The notes beneath the pieces are model-generated. The model was not told where the DNA came from. It was given only the letters and a program-made list of their open reading frames with translations, and searched no databases. Below, piece by piece: positions 51,387 through 59,095 of a DNA stretch of 64,000 bases. Numbering within the stretch: the stretch's first letter is position 1; every line of letters starts with the position of its first letter. Made by a program: the position numbers and the translations under genes. The DNA is from Achromobacter sp. AONIH1 (GTDB taxonomy: Bacteria; Pseudomonadota; Gammaproteobacteria; Burkholderiales; Burkholderiaceae_B), in the NCBI RefSeq assembly GCF_002902905.1, contig NZ_CP026124.1:3038001-3102000 (forward strand), given 5' to 3'.

Positions 51387-51656
51387 ATGCAAGCACTCAT
51401 ACAACGCGCCTGGGGCTACATAGCGGCCTTCTTGGGCGCAATTGTGGCTGTGCTGCTGGTGTACCTACGGGGGCGCAGCGCGGGACGCACAGACGAGCGG
51501 CAGGGCCGCGCGGAACAGATCGACAAGCAAGCCGCTCAGGCGCGGCAGGAGGTGCGCAATGTACAGGACGATGTGGCACGCAAAGACGATGATGCTGTTG
51601 CTGATCGCCTCAAATCTCGCTGGGTGCGCGGCCCCAGCGGCAAGGGTGGGCGTTGA
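51387..51656 (+). CDS. Rz-like inner-membrane spanin
   Basis: 89 residues. N-terminal anchor YIAAFLGAIVAVLLVYLRGR, then a charged coiled-coil-type periplasmic helix (EQIDKQAAQARQEVRNVQDD). Works with the lipoprotein encoded in the overlapping frame to disrupt the outer membrane. Confidence 0.82.
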   Translation: MQALIQRAWGYIAAFLGAIVAVLLVYLRGRSAGRTDERQGRAEQIDKQAAQARQEVRNVQDDVARKDDDAVADRLKSRWVRGPSGKGGR

Positions 51657-51789
51657 GTATTGCGACCATGCGCGGCCGATCTATTTCGACTCGGCCGCGC
51701 AGGTCGATCAAACGCCTGCGTTGATACGGCGCCAGGCGCTTGAGATTAACGAAATGTGGGAACGGCTCTGTCAGCGCAGGCTAGATTAG
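51571..51789 (+). CDS. Rz1-like outer-membrane lipoprotein spanin
   Basis: 72 residues from MWHAKTMMLLLIASNLAGCA, with lipobox LAGC, out of frame within and beyond the Rz gene, as in lambda Rz/Rz1. ATGs at 51559 and 51586 are alternatives. Ends convergent with the accessory operon, overlapping by nine bases. Confidence 0.8.
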   Translation: MWHAKTMMLLLIASNLAGCAAPAARVGVEYCDHARPIYFDSAAQVDQTPALIRRQALEINEMWERLCQRRLD

Positions 51790-52557
51790 CAGGTATTTTT
51801 TCAAAATCGCCCGCATCAGCTTTTGTGCGGAGGCATGCCCCGATTCGGCGGCTCGCACATGTAGCATCCGGTGCTCTTCTTCGGTGAGCCGTACTAGCGC
51901 GGAAAACTTCATGTCTTCGGAGGGGGTGTCGCCAGCGTCACTTGCATGACTCGCTAAAGCACTCATTACCTCCCCGACGGTTGCGCTACTGCGACCGATG
52001 CGAAGAACATCTGCTGCCGGGTCGTACCGCACCTTGTTTTTTGAGCCGGGAATGACGCGGCGCGCCTTAGCTAATTTAGCGGATTCGATGAGTGCCTGTT
52101 GCTCGACTGGTGTACGCAGCTTGTCGCCAGAAAAAACAATGCGTGCCTGCGAGGCCGTGAGAGCGTAGGCGGGAATTTCGGCTTCCGTGTATGCGCCCGT
52201 GCCGTCGATGGACAGTACACGCACAGGTTTGCCGTATGCCATTTCTCGCTGCTCATTTACCGGCAGCGCGGCAATGCTCTTTAGAATAGCGGGTTGTCCG
52301 GCAAAGCGGATCACGGCATCAGCATCAAGTCGGCCAGCGGCGATGTGAGGCAGATAAGAGGCAAGACCGACACGTAAGTCGTTTAAGTCCTCGCCGCGTT
52401 TTTCCAGTTCGTTCCAGATGGCGGCGAGGTACACCAAATGCTTCGCCGTCATCGTGAGAGATTGAGCAAGTCGCTCGCGCAGCTGCTGGGTACTCATTGA
52501 TCCCAATTCCAGCGGGGTTAACGACTGTTCGGCACGCGCCGCGACGATTTCATTCAT
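51781..52557 (-). CDS. Accessory protein of unknown function (last gene of the anti-CRISPR-like operon)
   Basis: 258 residues. N-terminal helical part (LRERLAQSLTMTAKHLVYLA, RGEDLNDLRVGLASYLPHIA), a middle beta segment (GKPVRVLSIDGTGAYTEAEI) and a C-terminal EEEHRMLHVRAAESGH helix. No family recognised. It overlaps the gene upstream by eight bases and is transcribed with the acr/aca-like pair, so an anti-defence or lysogeny role is possible but unproven. Confidence 0.65.
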   Translation of the reverse strand: MNEIVAARAEQSLTPLELGSMSTQQLRERLAQSLTMTAKHLVYLAAIWNELEKRGEDLNDLRVGLASYLPHIAAGRLDADAVIRFAGQPAILKSIAALPVNEQREMAYGKPVRVLSIDGTGAYTEAEIPAYALTASQARIVFSGDKLRTPVEQQALIESAKLAKARRVIPGSKNKVRYDPAADVLRIGRSSATVGEVMSALASHASDAGDTPSEDMKFSALVRLTEEEHRMLHVRAAESGHASAQKLMRAILKKYLLI

Positions 52558-53074
52558 TTTCTTTTCGTTCCTGTAGTTCGGCGCCGGTTTGCATCAGCAC
52601 AGCTAGGGCCGTTCGTTGTTTCCAGCGGACAAGTCGCTCGCGGGCCATCGTCTGCCAGCGGGCGGCAAATTCTGGATCATTGGCGATTCTGGTCCTTATG
52701 CTCTCGCGCTGTTCTTGCACGCGGTTCCAAAATTGGGAATCGCACTTGAGTTTTTGGTGGTAGCGCTCGGACTCCCGTCGAGCAGCTCGAATCTTGCGGC
52801 ATTCTTCGCTACATGTCTTCGCTCGCTGGCCCGAATGAATGCCCTCTATCTCTTTACCGCACACCTCGCAACGGCCAGCCACGTATTCGGCGTGGCGCTT
52901 GGCCTTGCGTTGAGCCTCATACTCCGCGCGGTATTCGCCTCGTGTTGCGTCACGCCTGCGTGTACGCTCGCGCGCGCATTCGGGGCTACATACGCGAGCA
53001 CTCGCGCTCAGGGTCAAAGGGATGACCCCGCCGCAAATACTGCAAGGGCGACGCTCAGCGGGCTTTCGTCCCAT
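52550..53074 (-). CDS. Cys-rich zinc-finger-like accessory protein
   Basis: 174 residues. Two Cys clusters, CSICGG...CSPEC and CEVCGK...CSEEC, within very basic helical sequence (RGEYRAEYEAQRKAKRHAEY). Likely binds zinc and nucleic acid. Composition resembles phage HNH-adjacent or zinc-ribbon proteins, but no catalytic HNH motif is visible. Confidence 0.65.
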   Translation of the reverse strand: MGRKPAERRPCSICGGVIPLTLSASARVCSPECARERTRRRDATRGEYRAEYEAQRKAKRHAEYVAGRCEVCGKEIEGIHSGQRAKTCSEECRKIRAARRESERYHQKLKCDSQFWNRVQEQRESIRTRIANDPEFAARWQTMARERLVRWKQRTALAVLMQTGAELQERKENE

Positions 53075-53261
53075 TTTGTGCGGCCTTTTTCTCTTCGATA
53101 CTCTTCAGCAATCCCAGCTCAAGAGATTGAGCGACACGCCGGCCTGTAATTTTCATGCAAGCGGACTGACGGCCCTTTCCCGAAATGACCACGACATCGT
53201 CATTCGGCATGATGGCCAGGAATTGCTTTTTTGAATCCTTCTTGCCTCGGCGTTTGTTCAT
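53055..53261 (-). CDS. Small basic accessory protein
   Basis: 68 residues, MNKRRGKKDSKKQFLAIMPN at the start, then VVVISGKGRQSACMKITGRR. Lys/Arg-rich, possibly nucleic-acid binding. Overlaps the neighbours on both sides. Function unknown. Confidence 0.58.
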   Translation of the reverse strand: MNKRRGKKDSKKQFLAIMPNDDVVVISGKGRQSACMKITGRRVAQSLELGLLKSIEEKKAAQNGTKAR

Positions 53262-53491
53262 TTCTTGGCATCCGTTGCGCTATTGATCGGTTCCCACTCT
53301 GAGAGCTTGGCCGCTATTGCGGCGCATGCAAGGGCCGTTCTTCGATCGATTGCCACTGGCCTCCCGGTCGCAAACGCCGACCCGCGCTCCATCGCTTGCA
53401 GTGTCGGAAGACTGACTCCCAGGGCATCAGCCGCAGCGCGTTGAGAGTAGCCCATGTGCTGGCGCCAGGCCTGCATATCTGTGGGACTCAT
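53258..53491 (-). CDS. Aca-like HTH regulator
   Basis: 77 residues from MSPTDMQAWRQHMGYSQRAA. GGAG lies six bases upstream. The HTH (YSQRAAADALGVSLPTLQAM) is of the XRE type, and the gene is coupled by ATGA to the AcrIF11-like gene before it. Small HTH proteins encoded directly after anti-CRISPR genes (Aca) bind inverted repeats in the acr promoter and repress it. A candidate operator is present at 53962-53978. Confidence 0.75.
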   Translation of the reverse strand: MSPTDMQAWRQHMGYSQRAAADALGVSLPTLQAMERGSAFATGRPVAIDRRTALACAAIAAKLSEWEPINSATDAKK

Positions 53492-53943
53492 ACGCGCTCC
53501 AGATCGCCTTCGCGGCCTTGCATATCGATCATGTACGCGGTGCCTTGTTCGTCGTTGATGGCGACTCCACGGAAGCCCAGCAGAGCGGCGGCGCGGGCGG
53601 TGTAGTGCTGCACGTCCCACGACGCGTCGGCGGCGTCCTCGGCTTCGATGCCGTCCACGTCATACACGCTCTGCGATTCTTCGATCAGCGCTTCCGCGTC
53701 ATCTTCGTCCACGCCCAGGCGGTGGGCCAGTTCGGCGACCAGCGGGGCCAACTTTTCGGCGTCAGCGTGAAAGAAGAGCTGGCCGGCCTCAATGATGGCG
53801 GCCTCATCGATTTCGAGGCCGTACACCACCGATTCGCCAGCCGTCATGTTGTAGACATGGCCTGAGAAAAACAGGAACGAACCGAACCGGCCGGCGGTGC
53901 CGATGCTGCTGATTTCGCTGGGGCTGGTGTGGAACAGTTCCAT
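53488..53943 (-). CDS. AcrIF11-like protein (ADP-ribosyltransferase-type anti-CRISPR candidate)
   Basis: 151 residues from MELFHTSPSEISSIGTAGRF, start at 53943 with GGAG six bases upstream (ATG at 53955 is the alternative). The N-terminal ELFH.S..EIS.I...G.FG, the central RLGVDEDDAEALIEES and the C-terminal ALLGFRGVAINDEQGTAYMI line up with my memory of AcrIF11 from Pseudomonas phages. AcrIF11 ADP-ribosylates the type I-F Cascade. Related small ART-fold proteins occur widely in phages and may have other targets. The neighbouring Aca-like gene and operator strengthen the anti-CRISPR reading. Confidence 0.72.
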   Translation of the reverse strand: MELFHTSPSEISSIGTAGRFGSFLFFSGHVYNMTAGESVVYGLEIDEAAIIEAGQLFFHADAEKLAPLVAELAHRLGVDEDDAEALIEESQSVYDVDGIEAEDAADASWDVQHYTARAAALLGFRGVAINDEQGTAYMIDMQGREGDLERV

Positions 53944-53961
53944 GTCGTTCTCCATGTCAAC

Positions 53962-53995
53962 GACTAAATTATATAGTCATTCCGACGGCCGTCAA
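53962..53995 (-). promoter_or_regulatory. Strong promoter with palindromic operator for the acr/aca-like operon
   Basis: Minus strand: -35 TTGACG (53990-53995), 16-base spacer, consensus -10 TATAAT (53968-53973). The inverted repeat GACTA-N7-TAGTC (53962-53978) covers the -10, so a protein bound there would block transcription. Fits Aca-type autorepression after a burst of early expression. Confidence 0.8.
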
Positions 53996-53998
53996 GCA

Positions 53999-54292
53999 CT
54001 ACCGCGGCCCCATCCCCTTCCTGAGCTTGTACGGCGCCTCAAGTATTTCGGCGGTCCACTCCTTCCGCTCCACGACACACGGCTCTGCCGAGATGTGCTG
54101 CATCAGCTCGTCGTAGATGTCGCCCATCAAGCCTGACGGCCGCCGGAGGTCACAGGACACTTGGTCGAGCCTCAGGAGCAGCGAGCGCATGCGCTTGATC
54201 TCCCAGAGCAGGCGCCGCGTGTTCTCCGCGCTGGGCGGCCGCTGCTGGATCTCGTGCAGGTCTTCGAGGGTCAGGGGTGGCTTGAACGGCAT
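53999..54292 (-). CDS. Hypothetical protein near attR
   Basis: 97 residues, helical: LTLEDLHEIQQRPPSAENTR and LLWEIKRMRSLLLRLDQVSC. It lies just upstream of the acr-like promoter and has its own short upstream region with an inverted repeat. Function unknown. Confidence 0.6.
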   Translation of the reverse strand: MPFKPPLTLEDLHEIQQRPPSAENTRRLLWEIKRMRSLLLRLDQVSCDLRRPSGLMGDIYDELMQHISAEPCVVERKEWTAEILEAPYKLRKGMGPR

Positions 54293-54301
54293 GATGAAAA
54301 C

Positions 54302-54355
54302 ACTGGATTTTCGTCCAGTATATGCCGGCGTGAATTCTGTGTGATTTCTGTGTGA
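54302..54355. promoter_or_regulatory. Inverted repeat and direct repeats beside attR
   Basis: Perfect inverted repeat ACTGGA-TTTTCG-TCCAGT (54302-54319) next to a minus-strand -10-like TATACT, probably an operator for the gene at 54292. Two direct copies of TTCTGTGTGA at 54335 and 54346 are one helical turn apart, and GTGTGAA motifs also occur near attL (about 8658-8675). They could be arm-type Int/Xis sites. Confidence 0.4.
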
Positions 54356-54373
54356 AACGGCAGACAGCCGGAG

Positions 54374-54407
54374 ACAGAAAAGGGCGGATCGGTTATCCCG
54401 TCCGCCC
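54374..54407 (-). terminator. Phage-borne copy of the ssrA terminator
   Basis: Minus strand: hairpin GGGCGGA...TCCGCCC followed by TTTTCTGTCT. Nearly identical to the original terminator at 8491-8520. It restores termination to ssrA after integration. Confidence 0.8.
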
Positions 54408-54424
54408 CTGTCTGCTACTGTCTA

Positions 54425-54461
54425 ATGCTTGCTAATTTGGTGGAGCCGGGGGGAATTGAAC
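54425..54461. repeat. attR core repeat within ssrA
   Basis: Exact 37-bp copy of 8537-8573. Overlaps the 3' end of the intact tmRNA gene, so the gene sequence is unchanged by integration. Confidence 0.95.
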
Positions 54462-54826
54462 CCCCGTCCGCAAGCCCTCCGCAACCAGTTCTACATGCGT
54501 AGTCGATCTATTTGGTTTTAACCCTGGACTTAGCCAACCGACAGGCCGGACCAGAGCGATTCACGTAATTTAAGCCTGAACCGTGTGACCCCAGTGCAGA
54601 CCGATTCCTTGTGAATGTCGCTGCTGCGGTTCGAGGGTTGCCCCCCTAGGAAGTTGCCTTCCTCCGCCTGACCCAAGGACAGATCAGTGCAGCGGCTCAC
54701 CGCTTAAGCGGCGAGAGCGAAACGCTCGTCGTTGGCGTTTGTAGTGTTCCAGTGGTTTAACGAGCTTACTGGTGCTCGGCATGCCCTGAGTTGTTTCGCG
54801 ACCCACGTCGAATCCGGATCGGCCCC
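54438..54826 (-). ncRNA. ssrA: tmRNA
   Basis: About 389 nt, 5' GGGGCCGATCC to 3' GGCTCCACCA. The tRNA-like part has the T-arm GGGGGTTCAATTCCCCC. The tag frame reads GCCAACGACGAGCGTTTC onward, encoding ANDERFALAA and TAA near 54708, the tag I recall for Bordetella. Rescues stalled ribosomes with SmpB. The attR core covers its last 24 bases. A -10-like TACAAT (complement of 54836-54841) precedes it. Confidence 0.96.
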
Positions 54827-54916
54827 AAGAACTCCATTGTAGCGGTAAACGCGATAGCCCGCTGCATTCCCGCGCGTCGCACCGCCGGGGCGTGGCGCGC
54901 GGGAGACGGCTGCGGC

Positions 54917-56131
54917 TCAGCTGGCCGCGTCCGGGCAGGCGGGCTTGGCCGTGGTCACCATGACATCCTCGGCGGCATGGTCGCGCCGGCCGCCGCGCGA
55001 GGCTGCCATCAGCGCGATGGCCAGCCCGACCGAGACCGCGACGATGATCGCCGCGGCTCCGCCCAGCGCAGCCAGGCCGTAGGTGTCGATCACGCGTCCG
55101 CCGACCACCGCGCCCAACCCGATGCCGATATTGGCGCCGGAGATGTTGAGCGATGCCGCGAAGGCCGGCGCCTCGGGCGCGGACTTCATCAGGCGCACGT
55201 GGCAGACGATGAACAGCGCGGCTTGGGCGATGCCCCAGACCGCCAGCGCGGCGGCCAGCAGGCCATGCGAGTGGATGACTGGCACCAGCGTGGCCAGGCC
55301 GGCGGCCATCAGCGCCGAGAACAGCGCGGTGGCGCCGAGCGGGCTGCGGTCCACCAGGTGGCCGCCCACGGTATTGCCGATCAGCCCGACCGCGCCGAAC
55401 GCCATCATGGTCCAGCCCACGATCTGGCCGTTGAAGCCGGCCAGCCGTTCCAGCATGTCCGCCAGGTAGGTGTAGGCGGTGAACATGCCGGTGAAGACCA
55501 GCAGCGACAGCAGCACATGGCCGACCACGATGGGCTTGCGCAGGATGCGCAGCTGCGTGACGAGCTTGACATCCTCGCTCTGGATGCGGGTGCTGGGGAA
55601 TGCGATCCACAGCAGCAGGGCCTTGGCGAAGGCGACGGCCGACAGCACGCCGAAGGCGGCGCGCCAGCCGAATGCATCCGAGATCAGCACGCCGATGGGA
55701 ATGCCGAACACCGTCGCCGCCACGATGCCGAAGGCCACCAGCGAGATGGCGCGGCCGGCGCGCGCCGGGCCGACCAGCTCGACAGCGGTGGCGCTGGCCA
55801 GCGACCAGAACACGGGCAGCGCCAGCGCGGGCACGAAGCGCGCCACGGCCATGACCCAGATGTTGGGCGCGGCCATGGCCAGCGCATTGGACAGGCCGAA
55901 CAGGATCAGCACGCCGATGAACAGGCGCTTGCGCTCGATGTTGGCCATCAGCGCCGTCAGCAGCGGTCCGGTGGCGGCGACCGTGAAGGCGAACAGCGTG
56001 ACCAGCAGGCCGGCCTGGGACACGGTGACGTCCAGATCGCGAGCCAGGCCGGGAAGCAGGCCGACGATCAGGAACTCGGTGGTCAGGATGGTGAAACCGG
56101 CGGCCGAAAGCAGCAGGATGGGCAATAGCAT
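54917..56131 (-). CDS. MFS efflux transporter
   Basis: 404 residues, twelve membrane segments of the DHA1/arabinose-efflux type: TTEFLIVGLLPGLARDLDV, the motif A region MANIERKRLFIGVLILFG, and GWRAAFGVLSAVAFAKALLL. Probably exports sugars or drugs with proton antiport. Substrate unknown. The start at 56131 has GAGGA seven bases upstream. The long alternative frame across this region is a shadow. Confidence 0.88.
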   Translation of the reverse strand: MLLPILLLSAAGFTILTTEFLIVGLLPGLARDLDVTVSQAGLLVTLFAFTVAATGPLLTALMANIERKRLFIGVLILFGLSNALAMAAPNIWVMAVARFVPALALPVFWSLASATAVELVGPARAGRAISLVAFGIVAATVFGIPIGVLISDAFGWRAAFGVLSAVAFAKALLLWIAFPSTRIQSEDVKLVTQLRILRKPIVVGHVLLSLLVFTGMFTAYTYLADMLERLAGFNGQIVGWTMMAFGAVGLIGNTVGGHLVDRSPLGATALFSALMAAGLATLVPVIHSHGLLAAALAVWGIAQAALFIVCHVRLMKSAPEAPAFAASLNISGANIGIGLGAVVGGRVIDTYGLAALGGAAAIIVAVSVGLAIALMAASRGGRRDHAAEDVMVTTAKPACPDAAS

Positions 56132-56532
56132 AGGCATTCCTCAGGCGCGCGCGTGAAGCCGCGCGCGGGTGGACGGGCGTTGTTGAAGGGTTGAATACAG
56201 GTCTGGGTGAGCGGCCGGGGCGCAAGCCGGGCGCATCGCGCGCGAGAGCCGAAAGGCTGTCGGCGGGCGGACGGGGCGTCGGGAAGATGAAAAGTGGTGC
56301 CGACGCCGGCAGTCGCCGAAAAAAACAATCCGGATCAGTCCGGATGTTTTCCATGTCGGTACTTTAAACCACTTGCATTGCAGGATAAAGCGCGTGGCGT
56401 CGTACAAATTGTTCGACAGAACGAGCTAATCCGGTGGAGGGGGCCAGGGCTTTCGTCAGCGCTCCTGCGTGGTGGCGCAGGCTGTGAATGGCCGCGGACG
56501 GCACGACGTCCGCGGCACGACCTGGCGCGGAT
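56132..56532. other. Intergenic region between the MFS gene and gph
   Basis: About 400 bases. Contains the inverted repeat ATCCGGATCAGTCCGGAT (56331-56348) and AT-rich sequence that could form the MFS promoter. No gene is supported. Confidence 0.4.
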
Positions 56533-57207
56533 TCAGCGCAGATCGGCGGGCAGCAGGGGCTCGATGGCGGCCCAGAGTTCGGCGGGGGAGTGCGCGCAGC
56601 GCTCGGCTTCCCAGCTGCCTACGTTGTCTTCTTCGCCCACATAGCCATAGGCCGCGGCCACGGCCGGCATGCCGGCGGCATGGGCGGCCTGGATGTCGCG
56701 CAGGTCGTCGCCGACATAGACGCAGCGTTCGACGGCGAAACCGGCCTCGCGCGCGGCATGTTGCAGGGGCAGGGGGTGCGGCTTGGCGTGGGCGGTGGTG
56801 TCGCCGCAGACCAGCACGGCGCTCTCGCGGGTCAGGTCCAGGAATTCGACGATGGGCAGGGTCAGGTAGGTGACCTTGTTGGTCACGATGCCCCACGACA
56901 GGCCGCGCTCGCGGATGCCGGCCAGCAGTTCGACGATGCCGGGGAACAGCTTGCTGTGCACGGTGGATTCGGCGGCGTAGTCTTCCAGGAACTGCAGGCG
57001 CGTCGGCTCATAGTCGGCGTCGCCCGGTTTCAGGCCCAGCGCCACGCGCAGCAGGCCACGCGCGCCTTGCGAGGCGACCGGACGCAGGGCTTCGTAGGGC
57101 ATGGGTTCCAGGCCCTTGCGGGTGCGCTGCCGGTTGGCCGCCGCGGCCAGGTCGGGGGCGGTATCGGCCAGCGTGCCGTCGAAGTCGAACAGGATCAGTG
57201 CGCTCAT
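56533..57207 (-). CDS. gph: Phosphoglycolate phosphatase
   Basis: 224-residue HAD hydrolase that removes 2-phosphoglycolate. Motif [18 protein letters not shown], motif II GIVTNK, motif III Lys in [11 protein letters not shown], motif [15 protein letters not shown]. Overlaps ubiG by four bases, the standard ubiG-gph arrangement in this family. Confidence 0.93.
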   Translation of the reverse strand: MSALILFDFDGTLADTAPDLAAAANRQRTRKGLEPMPYEALRPVASQGARGLLRVALGLKPGDADYEPTRLQFLEDYAAESTVHSKLFPGIVELLAGIRERGLSWGIVTNKVTYLTLPIVEFLDLTRESAVLVCGDTTAHAKPHPLPLQHAAREAGFAVERCVYVGDDLRDIQAAHAAGMPAVAAAYGYVGEEDNVGSWEAERCAHSPAELWAAIEPLLPADLR

Positions 57208-57932
57208 TTGCGGGTTGCCATCAGGTAGTTGACCGAGGTGTCGGCCGACAAGGAATAGATCTGCGTGATCGGGTTGTATTCCATGCCGCGCATCGACACG
57301 GGCTCCAGGTTCGCGCCGCGCGCGGCGGCCGACAGTTCGCTGGGCTTGATGAACTGCTCGTAGCTATGGGTGCCGCGCGGCAGCAGGCGCAGCACGTATT
57401 CAGCGCCGACGATGGCGAACAGGAAGGACTTGGGGTTGCGGTTCAGGGTCGAAAAGAAGACCCAGCCGCCAGGCTTGACCAGGGTGGAGCAGGCCCGCAC
57501 CACCGAGGCCGGATCGGGCACGTGCTCCAGCATTTCCATGCAGGTGACCACGTCGTAGCGCGCGGGCTGCTCGGCCGCCAGTTCCTCTACGGGCACCTTG
57601 CGGTATTCGACCTTCACGCCGGATTCCAGGCCGTGCAGCTTGGCGATCTTCAGCGATTTTTCGGCCAGGTCGATGCCGGTGACCGTCGCGCCGGCGCGGG
57701 CCATGGACTCGGACAGGATGCCGCCGCCGCAACCCACGTCCAGCACCGTCTTGCCGGCCAGGCTGCCGGCGCATTCCTGGATCCATTCCAGGCGCAGCGG
57801 ATTGATGGCGTGCAGGGGCTTGAACTCGCTTTCGGGGTCCCACCAGCGGCTGGCCAGCGCGCTGAACTTGTCCAGTTCGGCCTGGTCGGCGTTGACGGTG
57901 GCGGGAGCGGAATCTTCGATATGCGTGGTCAT
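57204..57932 (-). CDS. ubiG: Ubiquinone biosynthesis O-methyltransferase
   Basis: 242 residues. SAM-binding motif [20 protein letters not shown], preceded by [20 protein letters not shown], a UbiG signature. Catalyses both O-methylations of ubiquinone synthesis. Gene order ompA-ubiG-gph supports the assignment. Confidence 0.96.
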   Translation of the reverse strand: MTTHIEDSAPATVNADQAELDKFSALASRWWDPESEFKPLHAINPLRLEWIQECAGSLAGKTVLDVGCGGGILSESMARAGATVTGIDLAEKSLKIAKLHGLESGVKVEYRKVPVEELAAEQPARYDVVTCMEMLEHVPDPASVVRACSTLVKPGGWVFFSTLNRNPKSFLFAIVGAEYVLRLLPRGTHSYEQFIKPSELSAAARGANLEPVSMRGMEYNPITQIYSLSADTSVNYLMATRK

Positions 57933-58048
57933 GGGCGGTCCGGCGTAGAGGCGGCGCTATATATAGAGGGCCAGCGCGAATTCCATCGCCAGGGGCGAGG
58001 CGCGTCCGGAATGCACCGGGTTGGTGCGTTGCTGGCTGAGTCCGGACG

Positions 58049-58076
58049 AAAAAAAGGGCCTCGCTATGCGAGGCCC
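58049..58076 (-). terminator. ompA terminator
   Basis: Minus strand: GGGCCTCGC-ATA-GCGAGGCCC followed by TTTTTTT. Confidence 0.92.
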
Positions 58077-58098
58077 CTTATTGTAGCTAGTCCGGCAA

Positions 58099-58692
58099 TT
58101 ACTTGCGGCTACCCACGATTTCGATCTCAACGCGACGGTTCTGGGCGCGGCCCTGAGCGGTCTTGTTCGAAGCGATCGGGGCCTTCTTGCCCTTGCCTTC
58201 GGTGTAGATACGGTTCGGATCAATGCCCTTGCTGACCAGGTAGGCCTTGACCGAAGCGGCACGGCGCTCGGACAGCTTCTGGTTGTAGGCGTCAGAGCCG
58301 ATCGAGTCGGTGTGGCCGACGGCGATGATCGTTTCCAGATCGATGCCCTGGGCTTGCTGGGCAACTTGATCCAGCAGCTGGCGGCCTTCCGGCTTCAGCG
58401 TCGACTTGTCGAAGTCGAAGAACGTGTCAGCGTTGAAGACGACCTTGGCGGCTTGCGGGGTCGGCTTGGCCTTTTGTTGCGCAACCGGAACGCCGTCGCA
58501 GCCGGGGATGCCGGTGGCCGGGGTCCAGAAGGCGTCGCGCCAGCACAGTTCGTTCGTACCGTTCTTCCAAACGTTACCGAACGGGTTGCGCCAGTTGTCC
58601 ACCGTGTTGGGGTAGGACTGGGCCGAGGCTACACCCGAGGCCGTGACGGCGGCGAAGGCGAGCGCCAGAGCGAATTTGGAGGGTTTGTTCAT
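58099..58692 (-). CDS. ompA: OmpA-family outer-membrane protein
   Basis: 197 residues. Signal peptide MNKPSKFALALAFAAVTASG onward, a short N-terminal domain (DNWRNPFGNVWKNGTNELCW) rather than an eight-strand barrel, and a C-terminal peptidoglycan-binding OmpA domain (GHTDSIGSDAYNQKLSERRA). Matches the Bordetella/Achromobacter OmpA form. Confidence 0.95.
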   Translation of the reverse strand: MNKPSKFALALAFAAVTASGVASAQSYPNTVDNWRNPFGNVWKNGTNELCWRDAFWTPATGIPGCDGVPVAQQKAKPTPQAAKVVFNADTFFDFDKSTLKPEGRQLLDQVAQQAQGIDLETIIAVGHTDSIGSDAYNQKLSERRAASVKAYLVSKGIDPNRIYTEGKGKKAPIASNKTAQGRAQNRRVEIEIVGSRK

Positions 58693-59095
58693 GTTTCTCC
58701 TCGTTGAGCTTGAAGCTGGATAAGTGACTCGCAGCGAACCCCCGCCGCATATCAGGAAAACGGGGCCAGTATAGCAACGCCAAGAGCTGGTTCAAAGGAA
58801 TAGCTACTGGGTTTCCTGCGTGCTGGAAACAATCTTAAGGCATTTGGGGGGCTTTGGCTTCCCTGGAGAGGCGCATTGGCGCTGGATATGGCGATTTCGG
58901 CGCTCCACCCGTTTTCCATGTTGGTTTTTGGCAACAGGCCCGGCGGCGGTCTTCCCGACATGCCGCGAGCCTTGCCGGATGCGGGCCGGGCTGGATGGTG
59001 TCCAGGCTACCGGGGAACCGCTACCTGAATCGAATGATAGAATTTCCCGTTTACCCGGCCCGGGTTCCTCCTTACACGATTCTGTCGTTATATAT
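58693..59095. other. Divergent intergenic region between ompA and gyrA
   Basis: About 400 bases. Should hold the ompA promoter (minus) and the gyrA promoter (plus, near GAATGATAGAATTTCCCG). The gyrA frame is open upstream to 58820 but that part has no coding character. Confidence 0.5.

Larger units (their letters stand above)
8537..54461. mobile_element. Temperate mosaic myovirus prophage inserted in ssrA
   Basis: A 45.9 kb prophage flanked by exact 37-bp direct repeats derived from the 3' end of the tmRNA gene. Integrase and excisionase lie at the left end, facing inward from attL. A leftward early operon contains a diversity-generating retroelement, and a CI/Cro-like switch lies at 19.7-20.6 kb. 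The rightward arm carries replication genes, a lambda-type head, a Mu-type contractile tail and a lysis cassette. A reverse-oriented accessory operon with an anti-CRISPR-like gene precedes attR. Every module needed for a functional phage is present, with no evident frameshift or insertion sequence, so the prophage may be inducible. Base composition is patchier and lower in GC than the host flanks. Confidence 0.97.

Noticed and set aside
54684..56354. 556-codon minus-strand frame spanning ssrA and the MFS gene
   Set aside because: It is out of frame with a clear twelve-segment transporter and runs through the tmRNA. Its sequence is Arg/Pro-rich shadow.
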